A DNA stretch of 64,000 nucleotides from Gemmatimonadota bacterium (GTDB lineage: Bacteria; Gemmatimonadota; Gemmatimonadetes; Longimicrobiales; Gaopeijiaceae): the NCBI GenBank assembly GCA_016209885.1, contig JACQVF010000092.1:1-64000 (forward strand), read 5' to 3'. Shown piece by piece: positions 53,372 to 61,911 of this stretch; position 1 is the stretch's first letter, and each line of letters begins with the position of its first letter. Position numbers and translations under genes: made by a program. The notes below the pieces were generated by a model that was not told where the DNA came from, did no database searches, and worked only from the letters and a program-made list of their open reading frames with translations.

Positions 53372-54649
53372 TCATGATGGCGGTCGTCGCTGCACGCTCC
53401 GCCACTCGCTGTGACCGACCTCGCTGCCGTCGGCGTCGAGCGCGACGACGCGCCATCGCACCCTCCCATCCGGAACGCCGGCCAGAACGAAGGGCGGCAC
53501 GTCATAGACGCCGACGCCCTCCGCGACGATCGCCGACAGCACGCTCTCCCCATCCGCGAGCCGTTGGATCTCCACCCGGTAGCGCCCCGCGCCGCGCTCG
53601 GCGACCCAACTGAGGGTCAGCGCAGAATCGGGCGACACGAACGCGTCGGGAGGCGGAAGGCGCAAGCGCACGAGCCGGGGAGAAGACAACGCCGATCGTG
53701 TCCGGCTCGCTCCGACCACGTATCGCAGCGTGGGCATCGGGAAACCAGCGGCCGCGCCGTTGTGAATCACCGTCCGTCCGGCGGCGCTCCCGATTCTGAC
53801 GTCGCTGCGGCCGTCGTCGGACACCTCGACGCGCAACAGGATCATGTACGCTCCGTCCACCGACGTGGGCAGCCGCGCGGGATCCGGGCCGGGCAGCGTG
53901 AATCGCCCCGTCGGCAGGAGAAGCACGTTGAATCGTTCGATCTCGAGGTAGCGGCGTTGAAGCCCGCGCTCGGAGGGCGGCAGCGACCCTTCGGTGAGCA
54001 GATCGTAGCGGCTCGGCGGCTCCTCACCGGGGAGCACGACTTCCCACCGTCCCCGCAGCCTGCCCGTGCCGGTATACGCGATCTCGGCGAGCAGTGGAGG
54101 AGGGCTCTCGCCGCGCGTCACGAACAGAACCGGCGTCTCCGACTCCAGTCGTAGGCGAACGTTGGTCAAAGCGAAGGGAGCGCTCGCTCCGCCTCCGCCC
54201 AGCAGACAGGAGACGACCACGTACTGGTCGGGCCCAATGCCCTTCCCGGCCGAGCTCACGAACTGGCGGACGTAGAAGAACCGCGACGGCTCTCCAGCGA
54301 GCGCGGCCTCGTATGCGCGCTGCGCGACCGATGCAGGCACGGACATGACGTCCGTGAACACGCCGCCCGACGACACGGTGCGCGCACCGCCGGCGGGAGC
54401 CTGCCCATAGATCGTCGCGGGGTCGCACCGCGCTCCGCGATCCATCGCCTCCACCAGGCGGGCACACCATACCCCTTCCCCAGGCGCGTACCCTGCCACC
54501 GCGCTGAACGTGAGAATCGCCGTCGTGGCGCCCTGTGAGCTCACGCTCACCACGGCCGGCTCCACGCGGATGCCCTCGCTTCGCGTCTGGGCGGCTGCGG
54601 TGCTCGGCGCGAGCAGCAGCAGTGCGAACACCGCGTGCCGAGTCGTCAT
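53372..54649 (-). CDS. Exported beta-rich protein, partner of the upstream barrel gene
   Basis: 425 residues. A signal peptide (AVFALLLLAPSTAAAQ) precedes a beta-sandwich with RVEPAVVSVSSQGATTAILT, then a long middle region and a C-terminal fibronectin-III-like domain (PDSALTLSWVAERGAGRYRV, GRVRWRVVALDADGSEVGHS). No catalytic motif was seen. It starts 10 bp after the stop of the barrel protein, so the two are probably expressed together and may form a surface complex. Confidence 0.6.
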   Translation of the reverse strand: MTTRHAVFALLLLAPSTAAAQTRSEGIRVEPAVVSVSSQGATTAILTFSAVAGYAPGEGVWCARLVEAMDRGARCDPATIYGQAPAGGARTVSSGGVFTDVMSVPASVAQRAYEAALAGEPSRFFYVRQFVSSAGKGIGPDQYVVVSCLLGGGGASAPFALTNVRLRLESETPVLFVTRGESPPPLLAEIAYTGTGRLRGRWEVVLPGEEPPSRYDLLTEGSLPPSERGLQRRYLEIERFNVLLLPTGRFTLPGPDPARLPTSVDGAYMILLRVEVSDDGRSDVRIGSAAGRTVIHNGAAAGFPMPTLRYVVGASRTRSALSSPRLVRLRLPPPDAFVSPDSALTLSWVAERGAGRYRVEIQRLADGESVLSAIVAEGVGVYDVPPFVLAGVPDGRVRWRVVALDADGSEVGHSEWRSVQRRPPS

Positions 54650-54659
54650 CGCGCTGCTC

Positions 54660-56813
54660 CTAGAAGAGTCGCAGGGTGAGGCCCGACGCCACGTTCCATG
54701 TCCCGAACGCCTGCGTCGGCGGCGCGAAGGAACCGCCGAGATTGAACAGCTCGCTCGAGTACCGAGCGAACCGCAGAAAGACCTGCCCGCGCGGAGTACC
54801 GTCCGTCGCGCGCCAGAGGTTAAAGCCATGCGCGATGACCCCCTGCACCGACGACACATGCGTGTCGCTGCCAGCGCCGGGGTCCTCCGTTCTCGAGGCC
54901 CTGATGGACCCATCGAGCGTCGTGTTTGCCGTCACGCGCCAATTGCCCGTCACCCCCGCTCTCCGCACGTGGTTCACCTGCCCCAGCTCCTGGTTCTCCT
55001 GTCTCTCGAGGCCGAGATCCAGTCCCAGCGAGAGGGTCGAGCCCGCCATCACCCCCACGGCGATGGTGTGCGTCAGCGTCGCGAAGTCCGCCAGCTCGCG
55101 GCCCGGCTGGCGGTTGTCCTGGTCGCTCTGATTCACGCGGTACGCGAGCTGCCACTGCTTCACTTGCCATTGCACGCTCACATCCTGCACAACGCTGAGC
55201 TGGTCGGGAACGTCCGACGCGGTGAAGCCACCGCCCGTCGGGATACCCGCGCCGAACTGGTGCATACGCTGCTGAGCGTACCAGACGGTCGGCAGCCAGG
55301 ACGCTCCGCGCGTGATACGAAGGACCGAGGCCAGTGGAGTACCCAGCGTCACCGATGACGACCGGGTACGACTGGTCAGGAGCGATGCGATCGCATCGAG
55401 GTTGTCGGCCGTATTCACCAGCGCCACCTGGACGCTGACGGCGTCGACATTGCCGCCGATGTCGACGCCGTCACGTTGGATGTCCGATTGCGTGAACGAA
55501 GCGACGCTCCGGTAAAGCGGGTCGACGCGCTCGTGCCGAAGCGCCGCGTTGAGCGTCATGGGTATCGCGCCGAAGACCTTCCGGTCCTGCATCAACCCGA
55601 CGTAGACCTCGGCGTAGCGCGCGGTCCTACGATGCGGTTGGAGAGGTACGAGCGAGCTGCCAGAAGAGAGCGGCGGATCCGCGGCGAACTCGGACCTGCT
55701 GCTCGCCAGCCCGGCCGCCAGACGTACGCGTTGCGAAGGCGTGCTCGCAGCGAGCTGCACCCCGTACCCGTCGCTCCGGTCGGCGGATATTATGCCACCT
55801 TGCGTGAATCCCGACGTCGCCAGCACCGAGCCACGCAGCACCGTCGCATCGACGTGCAGCGCGCCGGGCCGCGCGGGGAAAACCTCCAGCGCGAGGCCCG
55901 ATGAGACGATGCGGTGGTCACCGCGCTCGAGGCCAACGATGTTGTCCGTTCCCACGATGCTCGTTCCATTCTCGGCACCCACGGACCATGACACCCGCGG
56001 CCCACCGACCACCGCAGTCACGCCGCGGCTCGAGAACCCGTTGATCAGGTGACGGTTCATTCCAGCGGACACATGACCCACCGAGAGCACCGTGTTCCGC
56101 CCCTCGAAACGAAGCACGTAGTCGGCGAGATCGATGCGTGACGCCTGATCACCCTTCTCACCGAAGCGCAAGGCGTCCGCGCGCTCGCCGGCGCCGAGGA
56201 GGTGCGTGTCCGAGCTGAGCGACCACCCGTCGCGCCGGTGCGTCGTCTGCAGGCCGAGCGTTCCCGCGATGGACTGATAGGTCGGCCGGGCCGGCGCCGG
56301 TTGCGTGCCCGAGTGTCCTTCCGCGAGTTGGCCCGTGTTCCGCAGCTCCATTCCCGGATCGATCTGCGCCTTCTCGAACCCGCGAGGTGTCAGCACGCGG
56401 ATCACCATCCTGGTCAGCTCATTCCAGGCTGGGCCGTCCACCAGGAAGACCTTGAGCTCGGATTCGCCCGACGGGAGGTCGACGCCATTGGATCGGTACA
56501 CGAGACCCGACCCCACGGCCTCGAACAACGATGTCAGATCGGACGTCCCGACGAAAACGGCGATCCGTCCTTCCGCCGCCGTCGGTACCCTGCTGAGCGT
56601 CAGCTCGATCGGCGCCCGGGCCGCCACATACCCGTCGACGGCGAAGGCGGGCGATACGGTGATCGTAGACGACTGCTGTGCGCTGAGCGGGTGCACTGCC
56701 AGGAGCGGCAACACCAGCGGCCCCGCCGCGCGCAGGAGGAGATCGGATCGAACGTGCCTGCGCCGGTTGCGCGAGGCGCACCCTGTGGACGACGCGTGCG
56801 ACCCGTCGCGCAC
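54660..56813 (-). CDS. Outer-membrane beta-barrel protein of unknown function
   Basis: About 717 residues. The start is uncertain: GTG 56813 gives a basic n-region and a signal peptide (LLRAAGPLVLPLLAVHPLSA, then QQ). A soluble beta domain comes next (GRIAVFVGTSDLTSLFEAVG), then about 500 residues of alternating strands with aromatic girdles ending in a terminal LF (GTWNVASGLTLRLF), typical of barrels that use a C-terminal Phe. No plug or TonB box was seen. The upstream frame stays open to 57017 but is arginine-rich without signal features. Confidence 0.6.
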   Translation of the reverse strand: MRDGSHASSTGCASRNRRRHVRSDLLLRAAGPLVLPLLAVHPLSAQQSSTITVSPAFAVDGYVAARAPIELTLSRVPTAAEGRIAVFVGTSDLTSLFEAVGSGLVYRSNGVDLPSGESELKVFLVDGPAWNELTRMVIRVLTPRGFEKAQIDPGMELRNTGQLAEGHSGTQPAPARPTYQSIAGTLGLQTTHRRDGWSLSSDTHLLGAGERADALRFGEKGDQASRIDLADYVLRFEGRNTVLSVGHVSAGMNRHLINGFSSRGVTAVVGGPRVSWSVGAENGTSIVGTDNIVGLERGDHRIVSSGLALEVFPARPGALHVDATVLRGSVLATSGFTQGGIISADRSDGYGVQLAASTPSQRVRLAAGLASSRSEFAADPPLSSGSSLVPLQPHRRTARYAEVYVGLMQDRKVFGAIPMTLNAALRHERVDPLYRSVASFTQSDIQRDGVDIGGNVDAVSVQVALVNTADNLDAIASLLTSRTRSSSVTLGTPLASVLRITRGASWLPTVWYAQQRMHQFGAGIPTGGGFTASDVPDQLSVVQDVSVQWQVKQWQLAYRVNQSDQDNRQPGRELADFATLTHTIAVGVMAGSTLSLGLDLGLERQENQELGQVNHVRRAGVTGNWRVTANTTLDGSIRASRTEDPGAGSDTHVSSVQGVIAHGFNLWRATDGTPRGQVFLRFARYSSELFNLGGSFAPPTQAFGTWNVASGLTLRLF

Positions 56814-56915
56814 GACACCGGAACGCGTCCGCGTCGATCGCCGGACGAGCGGTGCGCTGCGCGTGAGAGGCAGAGGACGCGGATAATACACCCCACGCGA
56901 GCGAAGCGCGCTCGC

Positions 56916-56927
56916 ACGTACGTACGT
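56916..56927. promoter_or_regulatory. ACGTACGTACGT palindrome upstream of the barrel operon
   Basis: A 12-bp alternating palindrome about 100 bp upstream of the likely barrel start, on its promoter side. It is a possible dimeric regulator site; no regulator gene is nearby. Confidence 0.3.
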
Positions 56928-57106
56928 TGCGTTGTTGGTGTTGATTGCGCTAACTGCTCCCGTCCTGTGCGCGACGAATGTCTTGGGGCGCTTGGGGCGC
57001 GTCGGGAGTCTCTCCACGACACGGTTGCGCGTAAAAAATGCAAACTTCCAAATATACGGATCCGCAATCGGAACGCAAGGCCCCTGTGGGTTTCCGAATG
57101 TAGCGG

Positions 57107-57142
57107 TGAAATAGCTATGCGGAGCTCCGCATAGCTATTTCA
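57107..57142. promoter_or_regulatory. Perfect 36-bp palindrome in the divergent intergenic region
   Basis: The two 18-bp arms are exact reverse complements centred between 57124 and 57125 (centre GAGCTC), with no loop. It lies in the 57018-57511 gap between the minus-strand barrel operon and the plus-strand secreted-protein genes. No gene lies in this gap. It may be an operator, a bidirectional terminator or a resolved insertion scar. Confidence 0.75.
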
Positions 57143-57511
57143 ATTCTACAGGAGGCAAGTCGGCGCCCTTGTCATTCGGCTCCGCACGACCTAAATTAAG
57201 AGTTCTGCCCGTGTTTCTTCCGAGACCCGGCCAGTCGAGTGCACCGGGTCCCCCACCGGCATCGGTCACTCTGACTCGAGCGCGGCGTCGGCGGCCGGTC
57301 CACCTGCCGCAGGCGACGCAGATCAGCGAGCGAAAAGCTCCGTTACCGCGCGTGGCTTTGGACAAGTCCTGTAACGGGGCGTCGAGAAACATTGATTGCT
57401 TCGGGTCTGCTGCCGTCGCGAGGGAACTCGCGACGCAAGACCTTAGATCCGAGTAGCTGCCTAGGCGCGCGGCTCATCGGGCCCACTTCAACGCGCCGTG
57501 AGGAGATTCCC

Positions 57512-58033
57512 ATGTACAGCACTACATCACGTTTTCGAGGATCGTTCACTCGCGCCGGCCTGGTCGTCGCTGTGGCCACCGCGGTCCTGGCGGCGACGCC
57601 CCGCTCCGCGTCGGCCGGCGTGATCATCTGCGCGGGCGGAAAATGCGAGTGGGCGCCGGGCAACTGTAGCATCTACAAGCCCCTGCCCTCCGGCTACCTC
57701 TGTGCGGACATCGCCACGGCCGCGCTTCGTAACCCGCATCTGCTTCGGGATGGAGCGGGCGCATCGTTCATCGACAACGGCAAGACGACCCCCATCATGT
57801 CCGACGCCGCCGACGCGCTTCTACAGAAGGCGAGAGAGGCCGGGAACCGCGCCAGCATCGGCCTACCACCTCGTCCAGCACCAAGTCCACAAGAGATCGC
57901 GAAGCTCTGGAAGGACTTCGACGCGGCATTCCATTCCGGCGACCGCAGGGTGAGCGACACGCGCCTGCAGAGCATCAGCAAGGAGCTGGGGCTGCCGATC
58001 GAAACCCAGCCCCGCGGAATGGCTCGCCAGTAA
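57512..58033 (+). CDS. Small exported protein of unknown function
   Basis: 173 residues. ATG 57512 follows GAGGAG at good spacing. The signal peptide AGLVVAVATAVLAATPRSAS ends before AGVIICAGGKCEWAPGNC, a Cys cluster. A helical region with KLWKDFDAAFHSGDRRVSDT follows. I do not recognise a family. It starts a row of small secreted genes on the plus strand; the next gene follows after 15 bp. Confidence 0.6.
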   Translation: MYSTTSRFRGSFTRAGLVVAVATAVLAATPRSASAGVIICAGGKCEWAPGNCSIYKPLPSGYLCADIATAALRNPHLLRDGAGASFIDNGKTTPIMSDAADALLQKAREAGNRASIGLPPRPAPSPQEIAKLWKDFDAAFHSGDRRVSDTRLQSISKELGLPIETQPRGMARQ

Positions 58034-58048
58034 AAGGAGGTAACGTTT

Positions 58049-58906
58049 ATGCAAGGCGTCAAGAAAAGAGCATGGCGCCGTCTAATGTCGATCGTTGGAG
58101 CAATGAGGAGCTTCTCAATGAAGAACTATCGAATCCCGGCAATCGTTAGCTTGGCATTGGCGGCAATTAGCGCCGCGACCGTGCTGTCTACGGCGGCCAG
58201 CGCCCAGTCGACCGCTGGAACTCCGATTCAGGGGACTCCTGTCGGTCTCGAGCATGATCCGGAGGGAGTGCGAATTGACGCGGGCAGGACGGACGCCCGC
58301 GGTAATGTCACCGCCAGCAATCTAGCGCCGGGCCGATACACGGTCTTCCTCACTGACGCCTCCAAGCTGAAGGCCCCGGTGCGCGTCACGGTCTCCAGTC
58401 CGGGCGCCGCCCCCCTGGTGTCCGAGCCGGTCCTGCCGGCCGAGAGTGGCAGCAGGGCGTACGCGCTCGACAGGAGTGGGAGCCGGCTCGTGGTGATGAT
58501 CCGCGAATCCCCAAGTCGGGCCGGGTCCGGCGGCCAGATCACGGTCAATGTCTCGGAGCAAGACATTAACAACGACGGGCAGACCCTTCGAGCGGAGCCC
58601 ATCCCCGGCATCGACATCATCGTGAGAAAGAAGCCCGGCGGCGTCCGGGTCGCCGCCACCGTCAGCGACGCGTCGGGCCGGTTCTCCGTGCGTGTGGCTG
58701 AGCCAGGCCAATACACGGTCTCGACTGCGTGCCGGTCCGGAAACGCCTGCCAGCCGCATACGGTCTCGCTCACGGCCTCGGGCGTGCTGCTGAAGCCCAG
58801 CGCCGACGGGACGTACGAGTTCAGCGTCGGCGCCCGCGGACCTGCCGTCCTCACCGGCCAGATCGTGGTTAATAACTCGCCGCCTCGGACGAAGAAGTTG
58901 CTCTGA
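58049..58906 (+). CDS. Exported protein with carboxypeptidase-regulatory/prealbumin-like domains
   Basis: 285 residues from ATG 58049, six bases after a perfect AAGGAGGT. A second candidate start, ATG 58118 (MKNYRIPAIVSLALAA), gives a normal-length signal peptide and is preceded by a leader also found before the gene at 60370. The mature part has two transthyretin-like modules: DAGRTDARGNVTASNLAPGR then YTVFL, and ATVSDASGRFSVRVAEPGQY then TVSTACRSG. Such modules bind ligands or make surface stalks. No enzyme motif. Confidence 0.65.
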   Translation: MQGVKKRAWRRLMSIVGAMRSFSMKNYRIPAIVSLALAAISAATVLSTAASAQSTAGTPIQGTPVGLEHDPEGVRIDAGRTDARGNVTASNLAPGRYTVFLTDASKLKAPVRVTVSSPGAAPLVSEPVLPAESGSRAYALDRSGSRLVVMIRESPSRAGSGGQITVNVSEQDINNDGQTLRAEPIPGIDIIVRKKPGGVRVAATVSDASGRFSVRVAEPGQYTVSTACRSGNACQPHTVSLTASGVLLKPSADGTYEFSVGARGPAVLTGQIVVNNSPPRTKKLL

Positions 58907-59074
58907 TGATACACCCTTCGAGCGTCGAACCCATTCTCAGCCTGCGGCGGCCAGTTGGCTCGCGAGATTCGCTGCAGTGATTGGAGATCGCTGCGGCTGC
59001 AGCCCTGAGAGTGCGGGCGGTCCAGATCTGATGTGCAGGAAAATGCAGGGAACGCAAACCCAAAAAGGGACAAC

Positions 59075-59806
59075 ATGAAGAGCATCATGAGATTCGCATT
59101 TCTTGCACTGATTCCTCCGACAGCGACGCCACTCGTCGGCCCGCCTGCGTTCGCTCAGTCGCGGCCGACAGTCACGATCTCGCAGCCGCCGGCGGCCGGC
59201 GCGGCGGGGTCCACGTTCTCCATCACGGAAACGGTATGGAATAGCGGAACCAGTCCGAGCGGCAGCGGCACACAGACGCTCTGGCTCGTTCCGGTCGGGG
59301 CAGGTGCGGCGCTGACGCTTGGCACGCGCAACGTACCCGGCTTACCGGGCGGCGCGCTCTCGACCGCGACGACCACCGTCACGATTCCGGCCAACGCGCC
59401 GGCCGGGACGTACGTGATCGGCGCCGGTAGCGCCGGGTGCGCTGGCAACTGCCTGAAGTCGACGGGCACCATCGCCGTCACGGCGGCGCCAGTGACAGTG
59501 ACGGTGACGGTCTTTGTGAGCGGCTCTGGCGCGGTGAGTGGCGGACTCGAATCGGGCGTTTATCAGGGCCAGCATTTTCAAAACTGCAGCCAGTCCGGCG
59601 GCCTCGGTTGCGTGACGTCGGGGCCCGCGGGCTCGGCGTTTGTGCTCTCAGCCACTCCCGGCACCGTGCCGGCCTCCGGCGCGTTTGGGCAGGCCCGCCC
59701 GGCGACGTTCGCGGGCTGGAAAGGTTGCACCGGCACCGCCCAGGGCACTACCGGGCTTCGCGTGGTGGCGAACACTTCCATCACCTGCACGGCGCAGTTC
59801 AAGTAG
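59075..59806 (+). CDS. Exported CARDB-like plus InlB B-repeat-like protein
   Basis: 243 residues. ATG 59075 after AAAGGGA; signal peptide MRFAFLALIPPTATPLVGPP then AFAQ. Residues about 30-150 resemble a CARDB beta-sandwich (VWNSGTSPSGSGTQTLWLVP, IPANAPAGTYVIGAGSAGC). The C-terminal ~80 residues resemble a divergent B-repeat (VFVSGSGAVSGG, FAGWKGCTGTAQGTTGLRVV, NTSITCTAQF), a common surface-adhesion unit. It probably acts at the cell surface. Confidence 0.65.
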   Translation: MKSIMRFAFLALIPPTATPLVGPPAFAQSRPTVTISQPPAAGAAGSTFSITETVWNSGTSPSGSGTQTLWLVPVGAGAALTLGTRNVPGLPGGALSTATTTVTIPANAPAGTYVIGAGSAGCAGNCLKSTGTIAVTAAPVTVTVTVFVSGSGAVSGGLESGVYQGQHFQNCSQSGGLGCVTSGPAGSAFVLSATPGTVPASGAFGQARPATFAGWKGCTGTAQGTTGLRVVANTSITCTAQFK

Positions 59807-59968
59807 CGAGCGAAGATTGATTCCTGTCTCAACCCTGGCCAAGCCGCACGGCGGGCCAGCCGCGGGACTCACCGAAACCATCACAACTCGGAGATTCACG
59901 TGCAAAGCCCCAGGTCACGCCGTCTCGCATCATTCACCAGCGCCATCCACCTCTTCCAGGACGGAATC

Positions 59969-60275
59969 ATGTCCACCCGCGCCCTAGCCGGGCTGTTCGT
60001 CGCGTACCTTGCCTTCCCTGGGGCCGCCGCGCTAGCACAGGGTGGCGGGCAGGCCGTCACTCGCGGGCGCATCGGCGCTACCGCGGCCGCCCTTGGCCGT
60101 CACGGGACGTGGAGCCGCGGTCCCGGGGGTAGCGTCGCCGGTGTCGGTGGGGGCAGGTGGCCACGGAAGCTACTTCCACAGCACCATATTTCCCACCTGC
60201 ACTGCCAACGGAATGGACAACGGGCTAACCGCCGGATCCGCCGGCGCGAACGGTCTCGCCAAATTGACCTGGTAG
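59969..60275 (+). pseudogene. Short exported protein, probably frameshifted
   Basis: ATG 59969 begins a signal peptide (MSTRALAGLFVAYLAFPGAA, then ALAQ) and a short Gly/Ala-rich part. In another frame after about 60125 a protein-like end continues (VSVGAGGHGSYFHSTIFPTC, GLTAGSAGANGLAKLTW) to a stop at 60275. The two halves probably belonged to one gene. Low-complexity composition makes this uncertain. Confidence 0.3.
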
Positions 60276-60369
60276 CGTGAAACAAAAGGCCGAACAACTC
60301 AACTGACCTTAGTGCGGTCAGAGTTCAGTCGGAGCTAACATTCACCGTTTTCCCAAGACGAGGTTCTCA

Positions 60370-61188
60370 ATGAAAAACTACAGAATGGCGGCAATCATCA
60401 GCTTCGGGTTCGCGGGATTTTTTCCCCCGTCGATCGCTAACGCGGCTAGTTATTGGCGCATTTGTCTCCCTGAGTGTTACGTGTGCAGGGTCGACGGGGG
60501 AGAGGCTGATTGTTATCCTGAGGCAATAATGGCGAGGAACCCCAAGCAGGGTAACTCCGTGTCACAGGGTACCGCCGGACAATTCGAAAAGGCTAAAGCT
60601 GCCGCTCGGACCTCAGGGAAGATGACGGGCAACGCGGCCAAAGCGGCGGCAATTGCTAAAGAGGCAGCAGCGGGCGCGGCCCCGTCCCTGCAGCAGGCCG
60701 GCGCTGGCGGGCGCCCGCCGCAAGCACTTCAGGTCTCCAAGTCGGCAGCGACTGAGATCGAGGCCATTCTAGACAAGAACAGATTCGGAAGGGAAACCGC
60801 GGGCTTCCTGATTCAAGTGCTGCTGGACCACGAAGGTGGGCTGTTCCCGGGTTATAAGAAAGGTGGAGGGTTTTGCTGGAATGACGATGGCACGTTCTAT
60901 GGTGATCTGCCCTGCCCCAACACGGCCGCCAAGTCCAGAGCAACCGCCAGGAGGACGCCAACACCGGCGAACCGTAATCTCCAGGTTGGCACATCCGTAG
61001 CGAAGGAAATCGATGCATTCCTGGACAGAAGCACCATGTCGAAAGAAACCGCGGGCGTGCTGATCCGAGTACTGCTCAATCACCAGGGCGGATCTTTCCC
61101 AGGTTACAGGAAGGGCGGCGGATGGTGCTGGAATGACGATGGGACGTTCTACGGCCCGCTACCATGTCCCAAGAAACCCAAGAAATAG
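60370..61188 (+). CDS. Exported protein with a duplicated novel Cys/Trp domain
   Basis: 272 residues. The signal peptide MKNYRMAAIISFGFAGFFPP then SIANA matches the leader of the gene at 58049-58906. After a Cys-containing stretch and an Ala/Lys-rich linker, two ~60-residue copies of one domain follow (about 120-185 and 205-265). Each ends FPGY-K/R-KGGG-F/W-CWNDDGTFYG-x-LPCP, with a helical part including ETAG-F/V-LI-Q/R-VLL before it. Two Cys per copy suggest an internal disulfide. I do not recognise the domain. It is the last gene before the right-hand pilC repeat. Confidence 0.65.
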   Translation: MKNYRMAAIISFGFAGFFPPSIANAASYWRICLPECYVCRVDGGEADCYPEAIMARNPKQGNSVSQGTAGQFEKAKAAARTSGKMTGNAAKAAAIAKEAAAGAAPSLQQAGAGGRPPQALQVSKSAATEIEAILDKNRFGRETAGFLIQVLLDHEGGLFPGYKKGGGFCWNDDGTFYGDLPCPNTAAKSRATARRTPTPANRNLQVGTSVAKEIDAFLDRSTMSKETAGVLIRVLLNHQGGSFPGYRKGGGWCWNDDGTFYGPLPCPKKPKK

Positions 61189-61344
61189 GGCTCGTCGTAG
61201 ACAGCGTGACGGCGGATGACGCGCTGGAGCTCCCGTTCGGCAAAGAGATCGGGGCCGTTCACGGCAGTCCGAGTTTGCGCCAGAGCGCGGCCCCTCGCGG
61301 ATCCGAATGGAGCGAATGGAAGATGGGCTGATGCAATTGGCCGA

Positions 61345-61419
61345 TGTGCTCGGTGTGGTGGTCGGCGGCATGATCGTCGCCATGTACCTGCCCATCTTCG
61401 ATATGATCAACGCGGTGAA
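61345..61419 (+). repeat. 75-bp direct repeat, right copy (orphan pilC tail)
   Basis: Identical to 50671-50745. It is read in the pilC frame and followed by TGA at 61421-61423. Upstream, the frame opens only from ATG 61316 and has no PilC similarity, so this is a displaced tail and not a second pilC. No gene is evident in 61424-61911. Confidence 0.9.
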
Positions 61420-61911
61420 GTGAGCACCGCGGCACGAGCCTAGAGAGCTCTTCGACTCCCATGGCCCTCGGAAGGGGCGGAAGGGGCGCTGCGCGACAGT
61501 CATGACTCCCGGGAGGAGTTCCCCGCTTGCCCTACTGTCCCGCTGCCCCTCATCGCGCCGGTAGCATTCATCGGTCGTTCCGAGTCCACTCCGTCCAGCC
61601 TGGCTTGCCAGCTCCGGTCTCCCCGGACGTAGCTCGCTCGGCGGCGGAGCTCGATTCCCGATGTTCGCGCCGGAATCGAGCCGCCCACGCCCCTGCCCGC
61701 GGGGCACTTCCTACGCAGCATTCACAGCTCGCCGTCTTTCGACCTAACGAAAGCACGCCGCTGAGAGTCTAGAATACCGAGAGGCTGTCACGCCCCCGGC
61801 ATGTACGGGGCGTGAGATCCGGCCCGCCGGGTACGGGCGGCGGATGGAACGTTGGAAAGTCCGGAGAAGAGACCCCGGACCGTCGGGTCAACGAGAGATT
61901 CGGAGGCGAAG

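Larger units (their letters stand above)
50746..61419. mobile_element. Putative 10.7-kb island inserted at the pilC 3' end
   Basis: The segment is bracketed by identical 75-bp direct repeats, one being the true pilC tail and the other an orphan copy with its own stop. Such a layout is produced when an element integrates into the 3' end of a gene and restores it. The contents are accessory: a TonB-receptor pseudogene, secreted proteins, a barrel protein and small paralogous exported cassettes, several of them broken. No integrase, transposase or replication gene is visible, so it may be a decayed or trans-mobilised island. A simple duplication of the pilC end is the alternative. Confidence 0.45.

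Noticed and set aside
61316-61423. A second, short pilC gene
   Set aside because: Only the last 24-25 codons match PilC. The preceding residues are unrelated, so it is a displaced tail.
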